A stretch of 25,000 nt of DNA from Dyadobacter pollutisoli (GTDB lineage: Bacteria > Bacteroidota > Bacteroidia > Cytophagales > Spirosomataceae), in NCBI RefSeq assembly GCF_026625565.1, contig NZ_CP112998.1, positions 6,085,001-6,110,000 on the forward strand, read 5' to 3'. Made by a program: the position numbers and the translations under genes. The notes below the pieces were generated by a model, which worked only from the letters and a program-made list of their open reading frames with translations, had not been told where the DNA came from and ran no database searches. Below are positions 1 to 9,158 of this stretch, piece after piece. Within the stretch, counting starts at the first letter, position 1, and each line of letters starts with the position of its first letter.

Positions 1-2090
<2,090 letters not shown>

Positions 2091-2255
2091 CACATTACAC
2101 TTCTTATTTTTCTCTTCTACTTCCAATATGACATGAAATGAGCCTATAAGTTTATTAGTTCATGAGTCAATGAGTAAAGAATACTCATAAACTTTAAACT
2201 CATAGACTTTAAACTCTAACTCAAAGATATTGTTGCTAATAACCAACAAAGACCT
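2091..2255 (+). other. 23S-5S internal transcribed spacer
   Basis: AT-rich spacer without a tRNA gene. It contains a 7-bp hairpin ATGAGTA/TACTCAT (2170-2176 with 2182-2188). It also has an 11-base direct repeat ACTTTAAACTC at 2191-2201 and 2206-2216. Next to the 5S gene, ACCAACAA (2242-2249) is a perfect complement of TTGTTGGT (2255-2262), the 5' strand of the 5S closing helix. The hairpins are candidates for rRNA processing signals; that role is inferred. Confidence 0.75.
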
Positions 2256-2368
2256 TGTTGGTGGCTATTGGCCTGGTGTTCACCTCTTCCCATCCCGAAC
2301 AGAGAAGTTAAGCCCAGAACCGCCGATGATACTTGGATCAAACCTGGTAAAGTAGGTAGCCGCCACAA
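2256..2368 (+). rRNA. 5S ribosomal RNA
   Basis: The 5S core is clear: CACCTCTTCCCATCCCGAAC, then GAGAAGTTAAGCCC, and later AGTAGGTAGCCGCC. The 5' strand TTGTTGGTGGCT pairs with the 3' strand AGCCGCCACAA to close helix I, with one bulged T, giving about 113 nucleotides. It sits 165 bases after 23S, as expected for the end of an rrn operon. The exact ends are uncertain by 1-3 bases. Confidence 0.95.
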
Positions 2369-2380
2369 TACCATTATACT

Positions 2381-2410
2381 AAGACCATCTCACAAGGATG
2401 GTCTTTTTTT
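2381..2410 (+). terminator. Intrinsic terminator of the rRNA operon
   Basis: A perfect 9-bp stem, AAGACCATC (2381-2389) and GATGGTCTT (2397-2405), with a 7-base loop, runs directly into seven T residues (2404-2410). It lies 13 bases after the 5S gene and separates the rRNA operon from the trp promoter. Confidence 0.93.
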
Positions 2411-2485
2411 GTGCCTGGCAGTACACCTTGGAAAAAGTTCTGCGATAATATTTCCCGGAATAAATAGATTCAAATTTTCTTTTTC

Positions 2486-2493
2486 TATATTTG
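2486..2493 (+). promoter_or_regulatory. trp operon promoter, -7 element TATATTTG
   Basis: TATATTTG matches the Bacteroidota -7 consensus TAnnTTTG exactly. It lies between the rRNA terminator and the trp leader peptide. Transcription would start near 2498-2501, giving a leader RNA of roughly 190 nucleotides before trpE. No convincing -33 TTTG is seen; the upstream stretch is A/T-rich. Confidence 0.7.
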
Positions 2494-2528
2494 TCACCTG
2501 AAATGCAAGTACGGCATATTATCCAATC

Positions 2529-2591
2529 ATGAAATACACATTCAATACAATCTGGTGGTGGCGCGCACGTCTTAAAAAGATGGACGAGTAG
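2529..2591 (+). CDS. trpL: trp operon leader peptide (20 aa, three consecutive Trp codons)
   Basis: ATG at 2529 opens a 20-codon frame ending in TAG at 2589-2591. Residues 9-11 are Trp-Trp-Trp (TGG TGG TGG, 2553-2561), followed by a basic stretch RARLKK and the ending MDE. It starts about 30 bases after the predicted transcription start and stops 34 bases before the 15-bp terminator hairpin in front of trpE. This is the layout of a ribosome-mediated tryptophan attenuator: slow decoding at the Trp codons when charged tRNA-Trp is scarce would prevent terminator formation. The peptide itself probably has no other function. Three Trp codons in a row by chance just before trpE is very unlikely, so the call is firm although the gene is too short for ordinary gene finders. 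Confidence 0.9.
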   Translation: MKYTFNTIWWWRARLKKMDE

Positions 2592-2625
2592 CCTATTGTG
2601 TTGTATAAATGAAAATATACTTACC

Positions 2626-2664
2626 AAACGGCTCGCTGTTCATCCAACAGCGAGCCGTTTTTTT
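2626..2664 (+). terminator. trp attenuator (terminator hairpin upstream of trpE)
   Basis: A perfect 15-bp stem, AAACGGCTCGCTGTT (2626-2640) with AACAGCGAGCCGTTT (2646-2660), has a 5-base loop CATCC and is followed by a T run (2658-2664). trpE starts 23 bases later, so the hairpin must be bypassed for the operon to be expressed. A competing antiterminator is only partly visible: CGAG (2585-2588) plus CC (2592-2593), around the leader stop codon, can pair with GGCTCG at 2630-2635. A ribosome held at the Trp codons would leave that segment free, while a ribosome at the stop codon would cover it. A weak upstream hairpin CGTC/GACG (2568-2571 with 2583-2586) is also possible. Confidence 0.88.
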
Positions 2665-2687
2665 GTACACATTATAAAAAGTTTACC

Positions 2688-4109
2688 ATGACCACATTGA
2701 ACAAAACCTTCCCAATAACCACCCGCCATAAAAAACTTCTGGCGGATACACTGACGCCAGTATCCATCTATTTGAAGTTAAGAGATCGCTTCGTAAATAC
2801 CATTTTATTAGAAAGCTCTGATTATCACGGTAACGAAAACTCATTTACCTACATCTGTTGTGACCCCGTTGCATCTTTCAAGCTAAACAACGGAGCTGTT
2901 ACCCAAAAGTTTCCCGACGGTGAAGAAGTCAACTTCACCTTATCCAATCCAAAGGATGCTGTTCAGACTCTCTATTCCTTTGCGCAAAGTTTCGTATCTG
3001 AAAAAAGCACCTTTCCGTTTATCACAAATGGCCTTTTTGGTCACATGACATACGATGCCGTTAGCTACTTCGAAGATATCGACATTCAACCTGCCAATCC
3101 TGAAACAGAAATTGATCAGATTTTCTACCAGGTTTACCGCTATGTAATTGCCATCAACCACTTCAAAAATGAACTTTACATATTTGAACATCAATATGGG
3201 GAGACAAAAGAGGATAGTGGTTTTGAACAAATTGAAATACTAATCAAGAACAGGAATTTTCCCAAATATGGCTTTCAGATTGCTTCGGATGAGACTTCCA
3301 ATGTGACCGATGACGAGATGCGGAAAGTTATTCGGAAAGGAATTGATCATTGTCTTCGTGGCGATGTTTTCCAGATCGTACCCTCCAGAAGGTTCAGCCG
3401 CGAATTTCAAGGCGACGAATTCAATGTTTACCGCGCATTACGTTCGATAAACCCCTCGCCATACCTATTTTACTTCGATTATGGCAGTTACAAGATCTTC
3501 GGCTCGTCTCCTGAGAAACAAATATTCATTAAAAACGGACAGGCTGAAATTCATCCGATCGCCGGTACTTTCAGAAGAACAGGAGATGATCAGGCTGATG
3601 CAGAAGCTGCACAGAACCTTTTGAATGACCCAAAAGAGACCGCTGAGCACGTGATGCTGGTAGATCTGGCCCGAAATGACCTGAGTAGAAGTTGTGATGC
3701 CGTTAAAGTGACCAATTACAAAGAGGTTCAATACTACTCACACGTGATCCATTTGGTTTCGAAGGTAGTCGGCAAAATGAACGAGGGTGTGAATCCGCTC
3801 CAATTGGTAGCCGATACTTTCCCGGCCGGCACGCTTTCGGGAGCACCTAAGCACAATGCAATGAAACTCATCGATCAGATGGAAACCAGTAACCGGAGCA
3901 TTTACGGAGGAGCGATTGGTTTTATGGATTTCAACGGCGATTTCAATCATGCCATAGCGATACGTACATTCCTCAGCAAGGACAATACATTGTTTTACCG
4001 GGCAGGTATGGGTGTGGTTGCTAAATCTAATGTAGAGAGTGAGTTACAGGAAATAAACAGTAAACTGGCTGCCTTGCGCCAGGCTATTCATGTCGCAGGA
4101 GACATTTAA
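2688..4109 (+). CDS. trpE: Anthranilate synthase component I
   Basis: Catalyses chorismate plus ammonia (supplied by TrpG) to anthranilate and pyruvate, the first committed step of tryptophan synthesis in the cytoplasm. The 473-residue protein has the usual TrpE length. The N-terminal region holds LLES at residues 40-43, the element that forms the Trp feedback site in known TrpE proteins, so allosteric inhibition by tryptophan is likely. The chorismate-binding C-terminal half shows FQIVPSRRFSR, HPIAGTFRRTG, DPKETAEHVMLVDLARND and FPAGTLSGAPK (about residues 378-388), all hallmarks of the family. ATG 2688 is 23 bases after the attenuator T run. A separate trpG gene downstream means that this is not a TrpE-G fusion. 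Expression should be controlled by the leader attenuator. Confidence 0.98.
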   Translation: MTTLNKTFPITTRHKKLLADTLTPVSIYLKLRDRFVNTILLESSDYHGNENSFTYICCDPVASFKLNNGAVTQKFPDGEEVNFTLSNPKDAVQTLYSFAQSFVSEKSTFPFITNGLFGHMTYDAVSYFEDIDIQPANPETEIDQIFYQVYRYVIAINHFKNELYIFEHQYGETKEDSGFEQIEILIKNRNFPKYGFQIASDETSNVTDDEMRKVIRKGIDHCLRGDVFQIVPSRRFSREFQGDEFNVYRALRSINPSPYLFYFDYGSYKIFGSSPEKQIFIKNGQAEIHPIAGTFRRTGDDQADAEAAQNLLNDPKETAEHVMLVDLARNDLSRSCDAVKVTNYKEVQYYSHVIHLVSKVVGKMNEGVNPLQLVADTFPAGTLSGAPKHNAMKLIDQMETSNRSIYGGAIGFMDFNGDFNHAIAIRTFLSKDNTLFYRAGMGVVAKSNVESELQEINSKLAALRQAIHVAGDI

Positions 4110-4114
4110 ACGGT

Positions 4115-4504
4115 ATGGCACAGATCAAAATATATGGTCATAGATCCTCACTGCGGTCTATCAGGCGGGAATTTTCGGATTTACTGCATAGCTGCATAGT
4201 CGATGCTTTTCAATACCCTGAAAACAAACGGGCTCACCGGTTTTTTTATCTGGAAGAAGGTGATTTTTATTACCCTGAGGGACGAAGCATCCAATATACG
4301 ATTATTGAAATCTCTCTTTTCCAAGGACGTTCTATTGACGCAAAGAAGGCATTGTACCAACTTATTTTTACCCGTTTTGAACAAGTACTAGCTATTTCTC
4401 CCAATGATATCGAGATCACATTGACCGAAACTCCTTTGTACAACTGGGGAATCCGTGGCAAATCGGGAGACGACCTGGTTCTTGATTATAAAATAGCTGT
4501 ATAA
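4115..4504 (+). CDS. Tautomerase-fold protein embedded in the trp operon
   Basis: A 129-residue protein that resembles the longer, single-chain-duplicated type of the 4-oxalocrotonate tautomerase superfamily (Tautomerase_2-like). The N-terminal beta-strand MAQIKIYGH, the middle YTIIEISLFQGRSIDAKKALYQLIF and the ending ETPLYNWGIRGKSGDDL fit my memory of that group. Most tautomerases use an N-terminal proline (Pro1 after Met removal); here residue 2 is Ala, so the usual catalytic base is absent and a tautomerase reaction cannot be assumed. It begins 5 bases after the trpE stop and is followed by trpG 22 bases later, so it is certainly co-transcribed with both anthranilate synthase subunits. The role in tryptophan synthesis is unknown; it may act on an unstable intermediate or be regulatory. 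Confidence 0.8.
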   Translation: MAQIKIYGHRSSLRSIRREFSDLLHSCIVDAFQYPENKRAHRFFYLEEGDFYYPEGRSIQYTIIEISLFQGRSIDAKKALYQLIFTRFEQVLAISPNDIEITLTETPLYNWGIRGKSGDDLVLDYKIAV

Positions 4505-4526
4505 TAACCCTGAAATTATAGTTAAA

Positions 4527-5093
4527 ATGAAAATTCTTGTTCTAGATAATTACGACTCTTTCACATATAACCTGGTGTACATTCTCCGTGAATTGCATGA
4601 CCAGGTGGAGATCGTCAGAAATGACAAAATTGCGCTCGAAGAGGTTAGGAAATATGACAAAATCCTCCTCTCTCCCGGCCCGGGTATCCCATCCGAAGCA
4701 GGAATAATGCACGATGTAATCCGGGAATATGGTCCGAGTAAAAGCATTTTAGGAATTTGCCTTGGCCATCAGGGCATAGGCGAAGTATATGGCGCCACAT
4801 TGGAGAATATGACCGATGTGTTGCATGGTATCAGCGATATTGCATTGGTTACCGACCCATCAGAGCGTATTTTTAAGGGTTTGCCACGCGAAATAAAGGT
4901 GGGACGTTACCATTCATGGACTGTCATTCCGGAGACATTTACAGAAGATCTTACTATAACTGCTTTGGACGAAAAAGGCAGGGTTATGGGTCTCTCTCAC
5001 AAAAAATATGACGTAAAAGGCCTGCAATTTCACCCGGAATCAGTCCTGACAGAGCACGGAAAAGAAATGTTGCAAAACTGGCTTTGGATCTAA
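4527..5093 (+). CDS. trpG: Anthranilate synthase component II (glutamine amidotransferase)
   Basis: Class I glutamine amidotransferase that releases ammonia from glutamine for TrpE. The 188-residue protein has the usual length for a stand-alone TrpG. The nucleophile is Cys78 in ILGICLGHQG, and the His/Glu pair is His169 and Glu171 in GLQFHPESVLTEHG. The oxyanion-loop region SPGPGIPSEAG is intact, and the N-terminus ILVLDNYDSFTYNLV is typical of TrpG/PabA. Such subunits sometimes also serve PabB; whether this one does cannot be seen here. Its position after trpE and the tautomerase gene supports assignment to tryptophan synthesis. A 72-base gap without obvious signals follows before trpD. Confidence 0.97.
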   Translation: MKILVLDNYDSFTYNLVYILRELHDQVEIVRNDKIALEEVRKYDKILLSPGPGIPSEAGIMHDVIREYGPSKSILGICLGHQGIGEVYGATLENMTDVLHGISDIALVTDPSERIFKGLPREIKVGRYHSWTVIPETFTEDLTITALDEKGRVMGLSHKKYDVKGLQFHPESVLTEHGKEMLQNWLWI

Positions 5094-5165
5094 AAAGAGG
5101 TAATTCTCACGCCTTAATGAATTCAGAAGTCCGTTTTGTTTGTTAATTAAGTTATTGCAGTAATC

Positions 5166-6155
5166 ATGAAACATATTCTTAGCCATCTTTTTGAATATAA
5201 GGCTTTAAGTAAGGAGCAATCGAAAGACGTTCTCATTGGTATCAGTACCGGTAAGTATTCCAATTCCGAAATTGCCGCTTTTCTGACCATTTATGCCATG
5301 CGTAGCATTACTGTGGAAGAGTTGGAAGGTTTCCGGGACGCAATGCTTGAACTTTGCCTGGCCGTTGATTTGTCGGATTATGATCCTATTGATGTTTGCG
5401 GAACAGGTGGGGACGGTAAGGATACTTTTAATATTTCAACATTATCATGTTTTGTAGTGGCTGGCGCGGGGCAGAATGTGGCCAAACATGGAAACCATGG
5501 CGTGTCATCACTATGCGGATCATCCACCGTCCTGGAATATTTAGGTGCCAAGTTTACAAATGACAAAGGATACCTGGAACGAAAGATCAATGATGCTGGT
5601 GTATGTTTTTTGCACGCGCCTTTGTTTCATCCCGCTATGAAGAATGTTGCCCCTGTTCGACGCGAATTAGGCATCAAAACCTTTTTCAATATGCTCGGCC
5701 CGATGGTCAATCCGGTCTCTCCCAAAAAACAGCTTGTAGGGGTTTTTAGTCTTGAATTAGCGCGTCTTTTTGCTTATCTTTACCAACAAACGGATAAACA
5801 ATTTTTGGTTCTTCACGCATTAGACGGATACGACGAAGTGTCATTGACAGGAGCTTTTAAGATCATAACCGCTCACTCTGAGCAAATCCTCACTCCCGCT
5901 CATCTAGGGTTACAAACTTTGCGCGCTGATGAGCTTTCGGGGGGTAAAACTGTTGAGGATTCTGCTAAAATTTTCATGAATGTATTGAACAACACCGCTA
6001 CCGCTGCACAGAAACAGGCTGTTATAGCCAATGCGGCATTAGCTTTATACTGTGCCAATCCCGGCTCTTCACTCGAAGATTCAGTAGCTGCATCCAGGGA
6101 ATCTCTGGAAAGCGGGAAGGCACTAAGAAGCTTTAAAACACTAATTGAAGAATAG
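5166..6155 (+). CDS. trpD: Anthranilate phosphoribosyltransferase
   Basis: Transfers the phosphoribosyl group of PRPP to anthranilate. The 329-residue protein has normal family length. The PRPP/Mg loop is at residues 78-92 (CGTGGDGKDTFNIST). The anthranilate-site segment KHGNHGVSSLCGS (107-119) is present; many homologues have KHGNR at this point, so the His is a small local variation. The FFNMLGPMVNPVSPKKQLVGV segment follows, with DGYDEVSLTG in the C-terminal part. Position between trpG and trpC and the shared strand fit operon expression. Confidence 0.97.
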   Translation: MKHILSHLFEYKALSKEQSKDVLIGISTGKYSNSEIAAFLTIYAMRSITVEELEGFRDAMLELCLAVDLSDYDPIDVCGTGGDGKDTFNISTLSCFVVAGAGQNVAKHGNHGVSSLCGSSTVLEYLGAKFTNDKGYLERKINDAGVCFLHAPLFHPAMKNVAPVRRELGIKTFFNMLGPMVNPVSPKKQLVGVFSLELARLFAYLYQQTDKQFLVLHALDGYDEVSLTGAFKIITAHSEQILTPAHLGLQTLRADELSGGKTVEDSAKIFMNVLNNTATAAQKQAVIANAALALYCANPGSSLEDSVAASRESLESGKALRSFKTLIEE

Positions 6156-6205
6156 GCCGGATTAACACCCATCGAATTTATATTTTGAAGATATCGGAAT
6201 TGTAG

Positions 6206-7024
6206 ATGAATATTTTAGAAAAAATTATTGCCCGAAAACAAATAGAAATAAGCGAGTCCAAAAAACACAAATCGGTTTCCGCCCTGGAAAATGAGAGCTT
6301 GTTCTCGCGCAAAACTATTTCGTTAGCTACGGCCCTAAGATCTGCTTCATCTCCTCAGATCATTTCAGAATTCAAGAGAAAGTCTCCTTCCAAAGGCATT
6401 ATTAATGATCAGGTGCTTCCAGAGAATGTGACTTCGGATTATGTCAATGCCGGTGCCGTAGGTTTGTCTGTGTTGACAGATACCGACTTTTTCGGCGGAT
6501 CTTTTGATGATTTTCTTAAAGCCCGTCAAGCCAATCCAGGGATACCAATGCTGCGCAAAGATTTTATTGTCGATGAATATCAGCTTTACGAGGCAAAATC
6601 AATCGGGGCTGACATTATATTGCTGATCGCGGCGTGTTTGAAACCCTCCGAAATTGCTGCATTGAGCCAAAAAGCGCATCAGCTCGGGCTGGAAGTGCTA
6701 CTGGAAGTGCATAATGCCGAAGAGCTCGAACAAAGCATTGGCGACCACATTGATATCGTGGGGGTTAATAACCGCAATCTCAAAACCTTTGAAACATCCA
6801 TTGAAACTTCTGTAAGCCTGAGCGAACTGATCCCGGCTTCTTTTGTTAAGATATCAGAAAGCGGCCTGAAAGATGCTGATACCATTGTAAAACTGTATCA
6901 ACACGGCTATAAAGGCTTTTTGATTGGTGAAACATTTATGAAAACTGCAAATCCCGGAGCCGCACTTGCTGATTTGCAACAAGACTTAACTCAACACAGC
7001 AATTTAAATCCTCTGGTTCTATGA
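6206..7024 (+). CDS. trpC: Indole-3-glycerol phosphate synthase
   Basis: Closes the ring of 1-(2-carboxyphenylamino)-1-deoxyribulose-5-phosphate to give indole-3-glycerol phosphate. It is a (beta/alpha)8-barrel of 272 residues. Catalytic-site segments are visible: ISEFKRKSPSKG (residues 53-64), LRKDFIVDEYQ, LLEVHNAEEL, GVNNRNL and ISESGL. This is the monofunctional form; TrpF is a separate gene. Its stop codon overlaps the trpF start in an ATGA of 4 bases (7021-7024), which suggests translational coupling. Confidence 0.97.
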   Translation: MNILEKIIARKQIEISESKKHKSVSALENESLFSRKTISLATALRSASSPQIISEFKRKSPSKGIINDQVLPENVTSDYVNAGAVGLSVLTDTDFFGGSFDDFLKARQANPGIPMLRKDFIVDEYQLYEAKSIGADIILLIAACLKPSEIAALSQKAHQLGLEVLLEVHNAEELEQSIGDHIDIVGVNNRNLKTFETSIETSVSLSELIPASFVKISESGLKDADTIVKLYQHGYKGFLIGETFMKTANPGAALADLQQDLTQHSNLNPLVL

Positions 7025-7671
7025 AAATAAAAGTTTGCGGACTGCGCCAGCAAGACAACATTGAGAAAGTGGTTGCACTGCAGCCTAATTTTATCGGGTT
7101 TATTTTCTACGAAAAATCACCCCGTTTTGCCGGAGAAGAACTAAGTGAGGAATTTATCAAAAGCATTCCTCAGAACATCAAAAAAGTAGGGGTTTTTGTG
7201 AATGCTAATCCCGGGCACATTCTGAATATGGTCAAAAAATATGACCTGCAATATGTCCAGCTCCATGGAAACGAAATGCCGGACATTTGCCGGAGTATCC
7301 GCCAGAAAGGCGTTAGTGTGATCAAGGCTTTCTCCATCGACGAACAGTTCAATTTTGCAATGCTTAATAACTACAAGTCTTTTTGCGATCTGTTCCTATT
7401 TGATACAAAAGGAGACAATCCAGGAGGTAACGGCGTCGCATTTGATTGGAAATTATTGAAGAAGTACGACAATGAGAAGCCATTTCTCCTCAGCGGAGGC
7501 ATCGGTCTTGAAAATGTCGAAGAGATCATCGCATTGTCCAAAACACTCCCTATTTATGGTATTGATGTCAATAGCAGGTTCGAAACCGAGCCGGGTATTA
7601 AGGATATCGCCAAACTGGAAGAATTGTTTAGTCTTATTCGTGTAAAAGAGAAAGAAGAGGCGGAAGCTTAA
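7021..7671 (+). CDS. trpF: Phosphoribosylanthranilate isomerase
   Basis: Performs the Amadori rearrangement of N-(5'-phosphoribosyl)anthranilate, the step between TrpD and TrpC. The 216-residue barrel has the general base Cys6 in KVCGLR and the general acid Asp128 in LFLFDTKG. GFIFYEKSPRF, YVQLHGNE and LLSGGIGLENV are also typical. Its ATG overlaps the trpC stop, and trpB starts 6 bases after its stop. The C-terminal tail KEKEEAEA is acidic and probably disordered. Confidence 0.97.
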   Translation: MKIKVCGLRQQDNIEKVVALQPNFIGFIFYEKSPRFAGEELSEEFIKSIPQNIKKVGVFVNANPGHILNMVKKYDLQYVQLHGNEMPDICRSIRQKGVSVIKAFSIDEQFNFAMLNNYKSFCDLFLFDTKGDNPGGNGVAFDWKLLKKYDNEKPFLLSGGIGLENVEEIIALSKTLPIYGIDVNSRFETEPGIKDIAKLEELFSLIRVKEKEEAEA

Positions 7672-7677
7672 TTTATT

Positions 7678-8877
7678 ATGGAAGCAATAGTAGAAAAGAA
7701 TTCCTACCAGGTTGATAACCGTGGATATTACGGAAGTTTTGGCGGCGCATTTATTCCCGAGATGCTTTATCCTAATGTCGAGGAGCTGCGCGAAAACTAT
7801 CTTCAGGTCATTGCAGATCCTTCTTTTCAAAAAGAGTACAACGGTCTTTTAAAAAACTACGTCGGCCGGCCTACGCCGCTCTACAGGGCAAACCGGCTTT
7901 CGGAAAAATATAAAACCAATATCTTTCTCAAAAGAGAAGACTTGTGCCATACAGGCGCCCACAAGGTCAATAACACCATTGGACAGATACTAATGGCCCA
8001 AAGGCTGGGAAAGAAGCGCATAGTCGCTGAAACCGGCGCGGGGCAGCACGGTGTGGCCACGGCCACCGTGTGTGCACTCATGGACCTTGAATGTGTTGTG
8101 TATATGGGCGAGCTTGACATTGAGCGCCAGGCCCCTAATGTTGCCCGCATGAAGATGCTGGGAGCAACGGTAATACCTGCGACTTGCGGGTCCAGAACCC
8201 TCAAAGACGCTACCAATGAGGCTATGCGTCATTGGATCAATAATCCGGTCGATACCCATTATATTATTGGGTCAGTGGTAGGGCCACATCCCTATCCTGA
8301 CATGGTTGCTCGTTTCCAGGCCATTATTTCTGAGGAGATTAGATGGCAGCTGAAAGAGCAAACCGGTAAAGAAACGCCCGATTATGTTGTAGCCTGTGTT
8401 GGTGGCGGAAGTAATGCTGCCGGTGCATTCTATCATTTTCTGGACGAAGAAAATGTGAAACTGGTGGCTGTGGAAGCTGCCGGGCTGGGGTTAACATCCG
8501 GCCATTCTGCTGCGACTACTGCTTTGGGTAAACCAGGTGTACTGCACGGAAGCAGAACAATACTCATGCAAACCGAAGATGGACAGGTGGTAGAGCCTTT
8601 TTCAATTTCTGCCGGTCTCGACTACCCCGGAATAGGCCCTCAGCATGCATATCTGTACGACAGCGGTCGCGGTATTTTTATGTCCGCTACTGATGACGAA
8701 GCTGTTCAGGCTGCATTTGAATTGACCCGCCACGAAGGCATTATCCCCGCATTGGAATCATCCCATGCATTGGCGATACTGGGCAGGCTAGGTGCTTCCG
8801 CTGATGAAACAGTGGTACTGAACCTTTCCGGCCGTGGTGACAAGGATATGGCTACCTATATGAAATACATCGATTAA
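7678..8877 (+). CDS. trpB: Tryptophan synthase beta chain
   Basis: PLP enzyme that condenses indole with serine to tryptophan, working in an alpha2beta2 complex with TrpA. The 399-residue length is normal. The PLP lysine is Lys96 in HTGAHKVNNT, the catalytic Glu118 lies in AETGAGQHG, and the phosphate-binding loop GGGSNA is at residues 242-247. Motifs NVARMKMLGA and NLSGRGDKD complete the picture. The N-terminus RGYYGSFGGAFIPE is the usual TrpB1 type, the one that partners TrpA. Unusually, its partner trpA is not directly downstream: two small genes intervene. Confidence 0.98.
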   Translation: MEAIVEKNSYQVDNRGYYGSFGGAFIPEMLYPNVEELRENYLQVIADPSFQKEYNGLLKNYVGRPTPLYRANRLSEKYKTNIFLKREDLCHTGAHKVNNTIGQILMAQRLGKKRIVAETGAGQHGVATATVCALMDLECVVYMGELDIERQAPNVARMKMLGATVIPATCGSRTLKDATNEAMRHWINNPVDTHYIIGSVVGPHPYPDMVARFQAIISEEIRWQLKEQTGKETPDYVVACVGGGSNAAGAFYHFLDEENVKLVAVEAAGLGLTSGHSAATTALGKPGVLHGSRTILMQTEDGQVVEPFSISAGLDYPGIGPQHAYLYDSGRGIFMSATDDEAVQAAFELTRHEGIIPALESSHALAILGRLGASADETVVLNLSGRGDKDMATYMKYID

Positions 8878-8902
8878 TTTTCCAACTGACCATTAACATC
8901 AC

Positions 8903-9103
8903 ATGGCTACACTAACATTACCAGAGGTTTTCGACCTGCGCCTGAAAATTCAGGAACTGGAAGGAAAGGTAAACTCAGGGGAGCTGTCTCTTTTCGAGAG
9001 ATGCGACCTGGAAGATGAAATTCTTGAACTAAAAGAAAAACTGGGCGAATTCGACCGGTTGAAGTTCAGTGACGAAGGTGAATGTCTTAATTGCTCTGCT
9101 TAG
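8903..9103 (+). CDS. Small conserved-looking acidic helical protein in the trp operon (66 aa)
   Basis: A 66-residue protein of unknown function. It is mostly charged and predicted to be helical (FDLRLKIQELEGK and CDLEDEILELKEKLGEFDR have heptad-like leucine spacing), so a short coiled coil or helical hairpin is likely. It ends with CLNCSA, a CxxC pair that could bind metal or form a disulfide. ATG 8903 is 25 bases after the trpB stop, on the same strand and inside the operon. The clean start, the coding character and the position argue for a real gene; no known family could be named. It might be an adaptor for tryptophan synthase, but that is only a guess from context. Confidence 0.75.
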   Translation: MATLTLPEVFDLRLKIQELEGKVNSGELSLFERCDLEDEILELKEKLGEFDRLKFSDEGECLNCSA

Positions 9104-9158
9104 CTTCTGGCTACTTCTTTTTTATAGCTTTCCATTTATAATCCGTAATCCAAATCAC

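Noticed and set aside
2268..2501. 77-codon frame across the 5S gene and the terminator
   Set aside because: It starts inside 5S and reads through the terminator hairpin and the trp promoter, so it is not a gene.
3646..3746. Two CACGTG sites inside trpE as possible parS copies
   Set aside because: The flanking bases are not symmetric and do not fit the parS arms; they are codon-driven hexamers.
4203..4391. 62-codon frame within the tautomerase gene, other frame
   Set aside because: It is a shadow of the real gene, which has clear family resemblance and operon position.
9069..9158. Upstream extension of the Dabb gene to 9069
   Set aside because: It overlaps the 66-residue gene, and ATG 9159 gives a clean signal peptide.
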